DNA of 64,000 nt, taken from positions 50,672-114,671 of the forward strand of contig JAHDQO010000019.1 of NCBI GenBank assembly GCA_018433765.1, written 5' to 3'. The notes under the pieces are model-generated. The model saw only the letters and a program-made list of their open reading frames with translations. It ran no database searches and was not told the origin of the DNA. This document shows, piece after piece, positions 46,429 to 54,715 of the stretch. Numbering within the stretch: position 1 is the stretch's first letter; the number at the start of each line of letters is the position of its first letter. The translations under genes were made by a program, and so were the position numbers. Origin of the DNA: Tissierellales bacterium. Its GTDB lineage: Bacteria > Bacillota > Clostridia > Tissierellales > Sedimentibacteraceae.

Positions 46429-47964
46429 CTAATAAATTACTTCATAAGGAAGCATCATTTCGTGATCTTCATGTTCTAATATGTGGCAATGCCATGGATA
46501 TAATCCTGTATAAGGAACAAATTTCATTATTATTCTAGTTAGTTCTCCAGGATTAGCTCGAACTGTGTCTTTCCATCCTCTTTCATTTAGATCTGGAAGC
46601 TTAACTGGACCAGTCGTGATTATTTTACCAGTTTCCTTATAATGTTCAACATCAAAAGACTGCCTATCTAAAACTAAAAAATCTACCAAATGTATATGTA
46701 TTGGATGAGTAGCATTTGAAAGATTAACAAATTTCCAAACTTCAATACTTCCAAGTTGAGGTTTTATAAGAATTTTATCCATCCATCTTCTATTATCAAG
46801 TAACATCAATCCACGACCATACTGGTCTTCACTCCTATCAAGTGTTAAATCTCTTTTTACCTTAGCATCATTTTCATTCCAAGGTGTTATACACGTTAAT
46901 CTATGCGGTATTAAACTATAATCCATTCTATTAAGATGCTTGACTACTCTAAACTGCATAATTTGTCCTGTAGTATCTTCATCTACTTCTTCTCCTCTAG
47001 GATACGGTGAAACCGCATTGTTTAAAAGGACAATGTTCTGTCCCCAGCATCTAGAAAAATCCAATATTACTTCAGCACGTTCAGCAGGTGCAAGTAATAT
47101 TTCTTTAGTTAAGACAGGTGATTTAAGAAGACCTTGGTCAGTTCCAATTTGATAAAATGGTTGTTTATTAGAAAGATAAATGTTATAAAATCGTGAATTA
47201 GATCCATTAATAATTCTAAACCTATATTTTCTTGGTTCAACTTCTAAATACGGCCAAACCATACCATTTACCAAAATAGTATCTCCAAAGAAATCATGAA
47301 CTATTGATGGGTTTACATGAGGATTTGGTGGATCAGTTTGAGATGGATAGAATAGTGAACCATCATCATTAAAGGAACGATCTTGAATAAAAAGTGGTAT
47401 ATCGTAATCTCCTTTTGGAAGGCATAAAAAATTTTCTGCTGGATCTCGAATAATATAAATTCCTGCAAGACCTGCATAAATATTTAGTCTTGTTATGCCT
47501 ATTGCATGATCATGATACCAAAGGGTTGCTGCTCTTTGACGGTTAGGGTATTCATATACTTCTCTAGTAAATTTAGGACCTACAACCTTATAATCATTTG
47601 TATACCATGCATCAGGATATCCATCACTTTCAGGCTGTACTACTGCTCCATGAAGATGTGTGACTGTTCTAACTCTTGGAACATCTTTTTCAGCACCATG
47701 TATTGTTGTATCTACGGGTAATAGATGCTTAGAAGGTAAATTGTTTATCCATTTTACACTAATATTTTGGTTTCTCTTTACATCAATTATAGGTCCCGGA
47801 TAATTTCCATTGAATCCCCACACTGTTGTTGGTAATAGATCTCTATGAAGTTTCTGTTTAAATTGCTGCATATTCATTTTATAATAATAGAAACCATCTA
47901 TTTTATCACTAGGTTGTTGTGTTGGTATAATTGGCAATTTATCTACATATTTAGTTAGTAACAT
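46429..47964 (-). CDS. Multicopper oxidase, CotA-like spore-coat laccase
   Basis: 511 residues from the ATG at 47964 (GGGAGGA upstream). All copper-site motifs are present: HLHG near 103, WYHDHAIG near 149, HPIHIHLVDFLVL, and the C-terminal HCHILEHEDHEMM with the type 1 Cys, His and Met ligands. Three cupredoxin domains and no signal peptide fit CotA of Bacillus spores, which oxidises phenols and bilirubin with oxygen. It suggests a spore former. A laccase in an apparently anaerobic genome is unusual and may serve spores exposed to air. Confidence 0.88.
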   Translation of the reverse strand: MLLTKYVDKLPIIPTQQPSDKIDGFYYYKMNMQQFKQKLHRDLLPTTVWGFNGNYPGPIIDVKRNQNISVKWINNLPSKHLLPVDTTIHGAEKDVPRVRTVTHLHGAVVQPESDGYPDAWYTNDYKVVGPKFTREVYEYPNRQRAATLWYHDHAIGITRLNIYAGLAGIYIIRDPAENFLCLPKGDYDIPLFIQDRSFNDDGSLFYPSQTDPPNPHVNPSIVHDFFGDTILVNGMVWPYLEVEPRKYRFRIINGSNSRFYNIYLSNKQPFYQIGTDQGLLKSPVLTKEILLAPAERAEVILDFSRCWGQNIVLLNNAVSPYPRGEEVDEDTTGQIMQFRVVKHLNRMDYSLIPHRLTCITPWNENDAKVKRDLTLDRSEDQYGRGLMLLDNRRWMDKILIKPQLGSIEVWKFVNLSNATHPIHIHLVDFLVLDRQSFDVEHYKETGKIITTGPVKLPDLNERGWKDTVRANPGELTRIIMKFVPYTGLYPWHCHILEHEDHEMMLPYEVIY

Positions 47965-48097
47965 ATAATCCTCCCATAACAAATTACACTGCAAATGAGT
48001 CTATCTTAGCTATTACTAATATATGGTGCAAATTTCTAAATATGTATCTCAGAATTAATTAACTATTAATCTTACTATTGATTATTAACAATATTAA

Positions 48098-49513
48098 TTA
48101 TGTGTTTTTAGAAATATTCTTTTCTATGTTTATCTTTTCAATTGTTAATCCTGTTTGAGCATAAATTAATGAAACTATTGGGTTAACAATATTTAATATA
48201 CAGTATGAAATATATGCAAATGGAGATATTCCTAATGCTCCCATCAAAAAAGCTCCGTCTGTACTCCATGGTATTAAAGGTGCTACTAGAGTACCAGTAT
48301 CTTCTAACGCCCTTGAAAGATTTTTCGGGTGCAAATTTCGTTCTCTATATACATCTTTATACATTCTTCCTGGAATAATTAAAGCAACATATTGCACACC
48401 AGTAGCCAAATTAACAAATATTGTTGTGAACAAAGTAGCTGTTATAACTGATTTATCACTTTTTGCATAAGTTAATATTTTTTCAACTATCACCTTTATC
48501 ATTCCTGATTTTTCTACTATTCCTGCAAAAGATAGTGCTATAAGAATTAATGAAACAGTTCCCATCATGCTTTGAATACCTCCTCTATTTAAGAGAGTAT
48601 CAATTACGTCTACTTCTGTACTTATTGAAAATCCATGATTTGCTGAAGATATCATTTGGGATATACTTGCTTTTTGAAATATTGCTGCAAATATACATCC
48701 TAAAATCGAACTACCTATAAGTCCCGGTAAAGCTGGAACTTTCTTTATTACCATAAAAATAACTAGTATTGGTGGAATCAGCATTACTGGAGATACATTA
48801 AAATTATTGCTAAGAGTTTCAGTATATAATGTTATTGTACTATAATCTATACTTTTATCAGCAAATTTCATTCCTAAAATACCATAAACAATAATTGCAA
48901 TAACATAACTAGGTCCAGTAGTATATAACATATGTTTTATATGATCGAATAAATCAGCTCCAGCCATAGCAGGAGCAAGATTTGTAGTATCTGAAAGTGG
49001 TGACATTTTATCACCGAAATAGGCACCTGATATTATAGCTCCAGCAGTCATTCCTGATGGCACACCTAGACCAACTCCAACTCCCATCAGAGCTACTCCA
49101 ACAGTTCCAGCAGTTGACCAAGAACTTCCAGTTGCAAGTGAAATAATTGAGCAAATAAAACAAGTAGCTACTAAGAACATTCCAGGTGATAAAACTTTCA
49201 ATCCATAATAAATCATCGTAGGTACTATTCCACCTAATATCCATGTTCCAATTATTGATCCAATTATTAACATAATTATTATTGCTTGCGAAGACATTTT
49301 TATTGTTTCTTTAATACCTTCTTCTATAAAACTCCATTTGTATCCTGACTGTACAGCAAAAACTCCAGCTATAATAGCTGATACTAGTAAAGGAATATGA
49401 GGTGAACCTTCATAAATTTTTATTGTAACGAATAATGAAACAAATAAAAAGACAAATACTATCATAGATTTTGTAAAAGTAATACTTTTTTTCTTACTTT
49501 CTTTATTATTCAT
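48098..49513 (-). CDS. NhaC-family Na+/H+ antiporter
   Basis: 471 residues from the ATG at 49513 (ATAGGAG upstream), with about 11-12 helices. Family motifs are the conserved ATGSSWSTAGTVGVALMGVG region, SGAYFGDKMSPLSDTTNLAP and VPLIPWSTDGAFL-like sequence (VAPLIPWSTDGAF). NhaC/MleN proteins exchange Na+ for H+, sometimes coupled to malate/lactate. It lies after hutH on the same strand but behind a terminator, so it has its own transcription. A role in the Na+ balance of amino acid uptake is inferred. Confidence 0.88.
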   Translation of the reverse strand: MNNKESKKKSITFTKSMIVFVFLFVSLFVTIKIYEGSPHIPLLVSAIIAGVFAVQSGYKWSFIEEGIKETIKMSSQAIIIMLIIGSIIGTWILGGIVPTMIYYGLKVLSPGMFLVATCFICSIISLATGSSWSTAGTVGVALMGVGVGLGVPSGMTAGAIISGAYFGDKMSPLSDTTNLAPAMAGADLFDHIKHMLYTTGPSYVIAIIVYGILGMKFADKSIDYSTITLYTETLSNNFNVSPVMLIPPILVIFMVIKKVPALPGLIGSSILGCIFAAIFQKASISQMISSANHGFSISTEVDVIDTLLNRGGIQSMMGTVSLILIALSFAGIVEKSGMIKVIVEKILTYAKSDKSVITATLFTTIFVNLATGVQYVALIIPGRMYKDVYRERNLHPKNLSRALEDTGTLVAPLIPWSTDGAFLMGALGISPFAYISYCILNIVNPIVSLIYAQTGLTIEKINIEKNISKNT

Positions 49514-49612
49514 ATTTTTTCTCCTATACAATATTTACTACTTTTGCTTATCAGTAAATTTAGCAGCAATTAGTCACTAATTAATTGTATTTTAACTATA
49601 TAAAATAAATAT

Positions 49613-49645
49613 AAAAAAGATATCATTTCAATAATGATATCTTTT
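49613..49645 (-). terminator. Terminator of hutH
   Basis: AAAAGATATCATT / AATGATATCTTTT with a 4-nt loop and a further T-run on the minus strand, about 40 bp past the hutH stop. Confidence 0.85.
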
Positions 49646-49686
49646 CTATATTTTTTATAATTTTTTTATTCTATGGGAAGTAAAAC

Positions 49687-51201
49687 TTACATTACTTTTT
49701 CAACTGTTTTTACTAATTCTTCACTTGCTATTAGCTTTTCACATTTTCTTATATCTTCATATAATTCTCTATCTTCTTCTAATTTATGAACTTCTTTTCT
49801 TACTAAGTTATATGCAATTTCAGTTCCTTTACCAAGTTGTTCTTTACCTCTTAGGTCTATTGCTTGGCATGCTGCCATTATTTCCATTGCTACAACATTT
49901 CTTGAGTTTTTAAGTATTTCTCTTGCTTTTCTTGCTCCAATTGTACCCATAGATACATGATCTTCTTGATTTGCTGATGAAGGTATGCTATCAACGCTTG
50001 ATGGGTGTGCAAGAATTTTATTTTCAGAAACTAAAGATGCTGCTGAATATTGAACTATCATAAATCCTGAGTTAATCCCACCTTTTTCAACTAAGAAAGC
50101 AGGTAACCCACTTAATGCAGGATTTACTAATCTTTCAAGCCTTCTTTCTGATATGTTTGCTATTTCAGCCAATGCTATACTCATAAAGTCAAAACTCAAT
50201 GCCATAGGCTGTCCATGAAAGTTACCACCTGAAATAGCTTCTAATGTATCTCCAAATATTAGAGGATTGTCTGTAGCAGAATTCATTTCTATTTCTACTT
50301 TTTCTTTTACATAATTTATTGCATCTTTGCTTGCTCCGTGAACTTGAGGAGTACACCTTAATGAATAAGCATCTTGAACTCTTAATTCACCTTGTTTAGT
50401 TGTCATTTTGCTTCCTTCAAGAATCTTAAGCATATTTACTGCTGCATCTATTTGTCCTTTATGAGGTCTAACTTCATTAACTTTTTTATCTAGTGCTGTT
50501 ACTATACCGTTTTGTGCTTCAAATGACAGACATGCTGCTATATCAGCAGCTTTTAATAATTCTACTGCATCATATACTGTTAAAGCTCCTATAGCAGTCA
50601 TCACTTGTGTACCATTAATTAAAGCTAATCCTTCTTTTGAAGTTAATTCAACAGTTTCTATGCCAGCCTTTTTCATAGCTTCTTTACCAGACATTCTTTC
50701 GCCTTTATACCAAGCTTTTCCTAAACCAATCATTACTAATACCATATGAGATAACGGTGCTAAATCACCACTAGCACCCAAAGAACCTTTTTCAGGTATC
50801 ACAGGATGTACTCCTTTATTAAGCATCTCTATAAGTGTTTCTAATGTTGATAACCTTATACCTGAATATCCTTTAGATAATGCATTTGCTCTTAATAGTA
50901 TAACCGCTCTTACTATTTCTACATCTAGTGGATTGCCTACACCAACTGCATGAGTCATTATTAAATTTTTTTGTAATTGTTTTGTTTCTTCTTTAGAAAT
51001 AGTTACATCGCTAAATTTACCAAAACCTGTTGTTATACCGTATACTGTTTTTTGTTGATCAACAAATTTATCAACTATTTTTCTAGATTTTATAACTTTT
51101 TCTTTTGCCTGCTTACTTAATTCTACTTCTACGTTCTCTCTACATACTTTTACTAATTGCTCTAGTGTTAAGCTATTACCATCAATAATTACTTTATCCA
51201 T
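49687..51201 (-). CDS. hutH: Histidine ammonia-lyase
   Basis: 504 residues, the usual length. The MIO-forming Ala143-Ser144-Gly145 is intact in KGSLGASGDLAPLSHM, and the mobile-loop Tyr54 is in VYGITTGFG. SSANQEDHVSMG and other family blocks are present. It removes ammonia from L-histidine to give urocanate, the first step of the hut pathway. It starts with AAAGGAGGAA. A dedicated promoter, NAG triplets and a terminator upstream indicate HutP control. Confidence 0.96.
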   Translation of the reverse strand: MDKVIIDGNSLTLEQLVKVCRENVEVELSKQAKEKVIKSRKIVDKFVDQQKTVYGITTGFGKFSDVTISKEETKQLQKNLIMTHAVGVGNPLDVEIVRAVILLRANALSKGYSGIRLSTLETLIEMLNKGVHPVIPEKGSLGASGDLAPLSHMVLVMIGLGKAWYKGERMSGKEAMKKAGIETVELTSKEGLALINGTQVMTAIGALTVYDAVELLKAADIAACLSFEAQNGIVTALDKKVNEVRPHKGQIDAAVNMLKILEGSKMTTKQGELRVQDAYSLRCTPQVHGASKDAINYVKEKVEIEMNSATDNPLIFGDTLEAISGGNFHGQPMALSFDFMSIALAEIANISERRLERLVNPALSGLPAFLVEKGGINSGFMIVQYSAASLVSENKILAHPSSVDSIPSSANQEDHVSMGTIGARKAREILKNSRNVVAMEIMAACQAIDLRGKEQLGKGTEIAYNLVRKEVHKLEEDRELYEDIRKCEKLIASEELVKTVEKVM

Positions 51202-51230
51202 TTATGTTCCTCCTTTTCTAATTTTAGAAA

Positions 51231-51271
51231 CAAAAAAGACGAACTTTAACAATAACATGTTAAAATTCGCC
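51231..51271 (-). terminator. Attenuator terminator in the hutH leader
   Basis: GCGAATTTTAACA / TGTTAAAGTTCGTC forms a 13-bp stem (two G-U pairs) with a 6-nt loop, followed by TTTTTTG on the minus strand. It lies between the hutH promoter and the hutH ribosome site, immediately after the NAG triplets, so it must be bypassed for hutH expression. Confidence 0.88.
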
Positions 51272-51273
51272 TC

Positions 51274-51290
51274 CTATTTTCTAATATCTT
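51274..51290 (-). promoter_or_regulatory. HutP binding site: three NAG triplets at 4-nt spacing
   Basis: The minus strand reads AAG-ATAT-TAG-AAAA-TAG (51290-51274). HutP of Bacillus binds NAG triplets separated by 4 nt just before a terminator. The spacing matches exactly, and hutP is in the same locus. HutP with histidine and Mg2+ would prevent terminator formation. Confidence 0.82.
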
Positions 51291-51316
51291 TAGGCATAAT
51301 TTATTTTATTAATTTA

Positions 51317-51345
51317 ATTTTAATATATTTTTTATATTTAGTCAA
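51317..51345 (-). promoter_or_regulatory. Promoter of hutH
   Basis: TTGACT (51345-51340), 17 bp, then TAAAAT (51322-51317) on the minus strand. The predicted start near 51310 gives a leader of about 110 nt that contains the HutP site and the attenuator. Confidence 0.75.
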
Positions 51346-51352
51346 TATTATT

Positions 51353-52852
51353 TTACAAATCAAGTAGTTTACCTGATTTTATTATATTATAAGCTTTATT
51401 AATATCAACACTTAAACACCTGTCTTTGTCTACAAACGGTATTTTTTCTCTTATGACTTCATATACTTTCTTAGTATATTCACCTAAGTTCTTTTCACCA
51501 CACAAATCTATAGCCTGCACCGCATGCATTAATTCAATCCCTATTATATATCTCAAATTATCTACTATTTTGATTAGTTTATCAACTACTAGTGGTGAAT
51601 TATTAGCGTGATCTTCTATATTTCCAGCTAGAGAAAAATAGTCCATAGAAGATGGATTTGCCATCATTCTATTTTCTGTATCTAAAGAAGTGAAACATTT
51701 TTGTATTGTTCCATACGCTATTACATTACCTTCAGATGGAGTTAGAAATCTTGATAATTTAGTGAATGATGGATCAGCAAGTTTAATTGTTCTATGACAT
51801 GCTGTTTTAGACATATGATTTAGTGCTATATTCAGCATTTCAATTCCAATTACCCAAGTTATTGGTTCATAATTCGTACTCACAGATAACCTCTCTTCAT
51901 CAACAAGAACGCATGGATTATCATCTGGTGTATTAATTTGTATTAAAAGATTATGCTTAACATAGTTTAAAGCATCTAATACAGCTCCATTAATAGCAAA
52001 CGCTCCTCTATATGCTAATGAATCCTGTAATGCTCTTCCTTCATGAGGTTTGTGCAAATAACTTCCTTTTAAGTATTTTCTGCATTGAGCTGCACACTCG
52101 ATCTGACCATTAAATTTTCTCGCTGCATTGACACTTTTATCTAAAGATTCTATATTACCATTAAGTCCTTCCATACCTAAACAGTATGCAATATTAGACA
52201 CTTTAATTATATCCTCTACTTCTTTTACCATTAAGGTAGCTAATCCAGCAGAATGAGCATTAGATGAAACTATTCCTAATCCATCCTTAGGTCCAAGTAC
52301 AGCTATCTCTAACCCTGCTTTAGATATAGCTTCACATGCAGACATTCTTTTACCTTTATAAAAAACTTCTCCTTTACCTATCATAGCTAACCCAATATGA
52401 GATAATGTTGCTATGTCTGCTTCTCCGACAGAACCTCTCCTAGGCACAACTGGTACAATATCATTATTTAAGAAATCTTTGTATAAATGAAGTATTTTGG
52501 GATCTATCCCAGCTGAACCGTGTAATGCTGTATTTAATCTCACAATCATCATAGCTCTCACTTCTTCTATATCTGCTTCTGGTCCCACAGCTACACAGTG
52601 TGCATTTATAAGGTTCTCATTATATCTTTGAAAGAATTCTGAAAAAACATATTTATCCTTATTCCAACCAACTCCTCTGTTAAGTCCATATACAGGATAT
52701 CCATCATTCGCTAACTTAAATATTATTTTTCTTGATTTTTTTATTCTAATTTCTGCATCCTCTGAAATCTCTATCTTTGCTTCATTATGAGCTACTTTAT
52801 ATACATTTTCAAAACTCAATTCTCTTCCATTTAGTATAATTGTTTTCATCAA
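51353..52852 (-). CDS. Histidine-ammonia-lyase-fold enzyme without MIO; putative histidine-betaine (ergothioneine/hercynine) lyase
   Basis: 499 residues, aligned with hutH along its length (SRKIIFKLANDGYPVYGLNR, VGPEADIEEVRAMMIVR, AHPSS-like MANPSSMDYF, GNIEDHANNSP). Where hutH has G-Ala-Ser-Gly-Asp, this protein has Gly143-Glu144-Ala145-Asp146 (RGSVGEADIATLSH), one residue shorter, so MIO cannot form. HAL-fold enzymes without MIO include ergothionase, which eliminates trimethylamine from ergothioneine; a quaternary ammonium needs no MIO activation. The gene lies 54 bp after a BCCT betaine transporter. I infer a betaine lyase giving (thio)urocanate. An inactive or regulatory paralogue is the alternative. 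Confidence 0.65.
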   Translation of the reverse strand: MMKTIILNGRELSFENVYKVAHNEAKIEISEDAEIRIKKSRKIIFKLANDGYPVYGLNRGVGWNKDKYVFSEFFQRYNENLINAHCVAVGPEADIEEVRAMMIVRLNTALHGSAGIDPKILHLYKDFLNNDIVPVVPRRGSVGEADIATLSHIGLAMIGKGEVFYKGKRMSACEAISKAGLEIAVLGPKDGLGIVSSNAHSAGLATLMVKEVEDIIKVSNIAYCLGMEGLNGNIESLDKSVNAARKFNGQIECAAQCRKYLKGSYLHKPHEGRALQDSLAYRGAFAINGAVLDALNYVKHNLLIQINTPDDNPCVLVDEERLSVSTNYEPITWVIGIEMLNIALNHMSKTACHRTIKLADPSFTKLSRFLTPSEGNVIAYGTIQKCFTSLDTENRMMANPSSMDYFSLAGNIEDHANNSPLVVDKLIKIVDNLRYIIGIELMHAVQAIDLCGEKNLGEYTKKVYEVIREKIPFVDKDRCLSVDINKAYNIIKSGKLLDL

Positions 52853-52906
52853 AAATCCTCTTTTCTTGAGAAAATTAAATTTAATATAATCATTTATTTA
52901 AAATTG

Positions 52907-54523
52907 TTATTCTAGAGCTTCTGTATCAATTATAGCTGTCTCAGGTCTATTTACTATATCGTAATCTTTTTCTTTTACCATCATTTTTACAACTGAGAAT
53001 GCTATTGCCAGCATTAAGAATAATGTAGGAAAGCCAGCAACAGTAGCAATCTGCTTAGTTGCATCTATACCGCTAATTTCTCCTGCCTTTCCAGCTAAAA
53101 GATTAATAATGGCAATTGATGACATTATCAGCCCCCAGAATATTTTAACATTATTAGGCGGTTCAATACTTGCATTTTTGTATGCGGATGTAGACAGTGA
53201 AGATATTGTAGTCGTCATAGAGTCACATAATGTTACAACAGATACATAAACTGCTACTATAAACAAAAGGCTCATTATTTTAAATAGTGGAAAATTCTTT
53301 AAAAATGCAAATACAGAAACTTCTAGCCCATTATTTTGAATTGCATTCCATATACCTGCTCCATTTAATTCAAGATGTATAGCCGAACCTCCAAATACAG
53401 CAAACCATATAAAACCAAATGCTGCTGGTATTATAAGATTCATTAGCATAAATTGTCTTAACGTTCTACCTTTTGAAATTTTTGCTAAAAACATACCTGT
53501 TAATGGAGCATAAGCTAACCAAATTGCCCAATAATATATAGGCCACCATCTAGGCCAAGCTGAACCATCAATTGGACTTAAATAATGAGTTCTTACAAAG
53601 AAATCTTGTATAAAATGTCCAACTGATTGAGTCCCAAATGATAATATAAATTTAGTAGGTCCAAATATAAATATAAATACCATTAGTGCTAAAAATAATT
53701 TAGAATTTTTGTCTGATAACCACTTTATTCCCCTATTTAATCCTGTATATGATGAAACAATATATGTAACAACTATTACAGCAAGAATTGCTACCCATAC
53801 TATTTTCCCAGAAGTTATACCAAATAGAATATTTAGTCCACTGCTAATTTGCATCGCTGCAACTCCTAAAACAGCTGCAACTCCTCCTGCCATAGCCAAT
53901 AAACAAGTATTATCTACAATATTTCCAATAGTCCCTTTAATTTTTTTACCAAATATAGGATAAAGAATTGAACTTACATGATAGGGTAATTTCATATTGA
54001 ATGTTGCAAACGCTATCCCCACACCAGCAATAGAATACATAGCATAAGGAATAAATGTCCAGTGAATATTTGTTTGAGTCATAGCAAACATTGCCGCTGA
54101 TTCAGTTCCTGCTTCAATACCTAGCTCAGCAGGTGGAGACATAAAGTGCGTGATTGGCTCAGCAATACCCCAGAATAATATACCTGTTGCTATACCTGCA
54201 CAAAGAGATATAGCAAACCAATTCCACCAACTCATTATTGGTTGTGCATCTTTTCCTCCAAGTAAGATATCTCCTTTCTTTGATACCATTATCCAAAGGC
54301 ATATAAATAAGAAAATATTACCTGCTATCTGAAATAGCCATCCAAACCAATCAAAAGCAAAACCTACTATAGCATTTTCTACATCATAAAATGCTTTTGG
54401 CGCAATAATTCCAACAATAATAACTAATACAAATAAAATGGACATAGGTAAAAAAATACTTTTTCTAAGCGTAGCTTTTTGATTTCCTGATTTTTTATCA
54501 GACATACTCATTTCTTTTGACAT
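52907..54523 (-). CDS. BCCT-family betaine/carnitine/choline-type transporter
   Basis: 538 residues with 12 predicted helices. The family signature is present: the Gly-rich helix 3 (GIATGILFWGIAEPITHFMSP), NIHWTFIPYAMYSIAGVGIA, and the Trp-rich helix 8 region (WPRWWPIYYWAIWLAYAPLT). The C-terminus is short. BCCT carriers take up trimethylammonium compounds by Na+ or H+ symport or by exchange. Its downstream partner is the MIO-less lyase, which suggests import of a histidine betaine. A weak promoter (TTGACT, 18 bp, TATATA near 54630-54659) lies upstream. Confidence 0.9.
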   Translation of the reverse strand: MSKEMSMSDKKSGNQKATLRKSIFLPMSILFVLVIIVGIIAPKAFYDVENAIVGFAFDWFGWLFQIAGNIFLFICLWIMVSKKGDILLGGKDAQPIMSWWNWFAISLCAGIATGILFWGIAEPITHFMSPPAELGIEAGTESAAMFAMTQTNIHWTFIPYAMYSIAGVGIAFATFNMKLPYHVSSILYPIFGKKIKGTIGNIVDNTCLLAMAGGVAAVLGVAAMQISSGLNILFGITSGKIVWVAILAVIVVTYIVSSYTGLNRGIKWLSDKNSKLFLALMVFIFIFGPTKFILSFGTQSVGHFIQDFFVRTHYLSPIDGSAWPRWWPIYYWAIWLAYAPLTGMFLAKISKGRTLRQFMLMNLIIPAAFGFIWFAVFGGSAIHLELNGAGIWNAIQNNGLEVSVFAFLKNFPLFKIMSLLFIVAVYVSVVTLCDSMTTTISSLSTSAYKNASIEPPNNVKIFWGLIMSSIAIINLLAGKAGEISGIDATKQIATVAGFPTLFLMLAIAFSVVKMMVKEKDYDIVNRPETAIIDTEALE

Positions 54524-54715
54524 ATGTTTCCTCCTTGCATGATATATTTATGATGATAAATTTCAAAATTTACTATGTAATCTTTGAAATGAACATCCAT
54601 TAAAAATGACTGTAGACGCTTAAACATATTATATAAATGAATAGTCCATAAAAAGTCAAAAAATCTCGATAGGTATAAATATCACAAAGTTGACGGGATA
54701 TTATAATGAGCCGAT

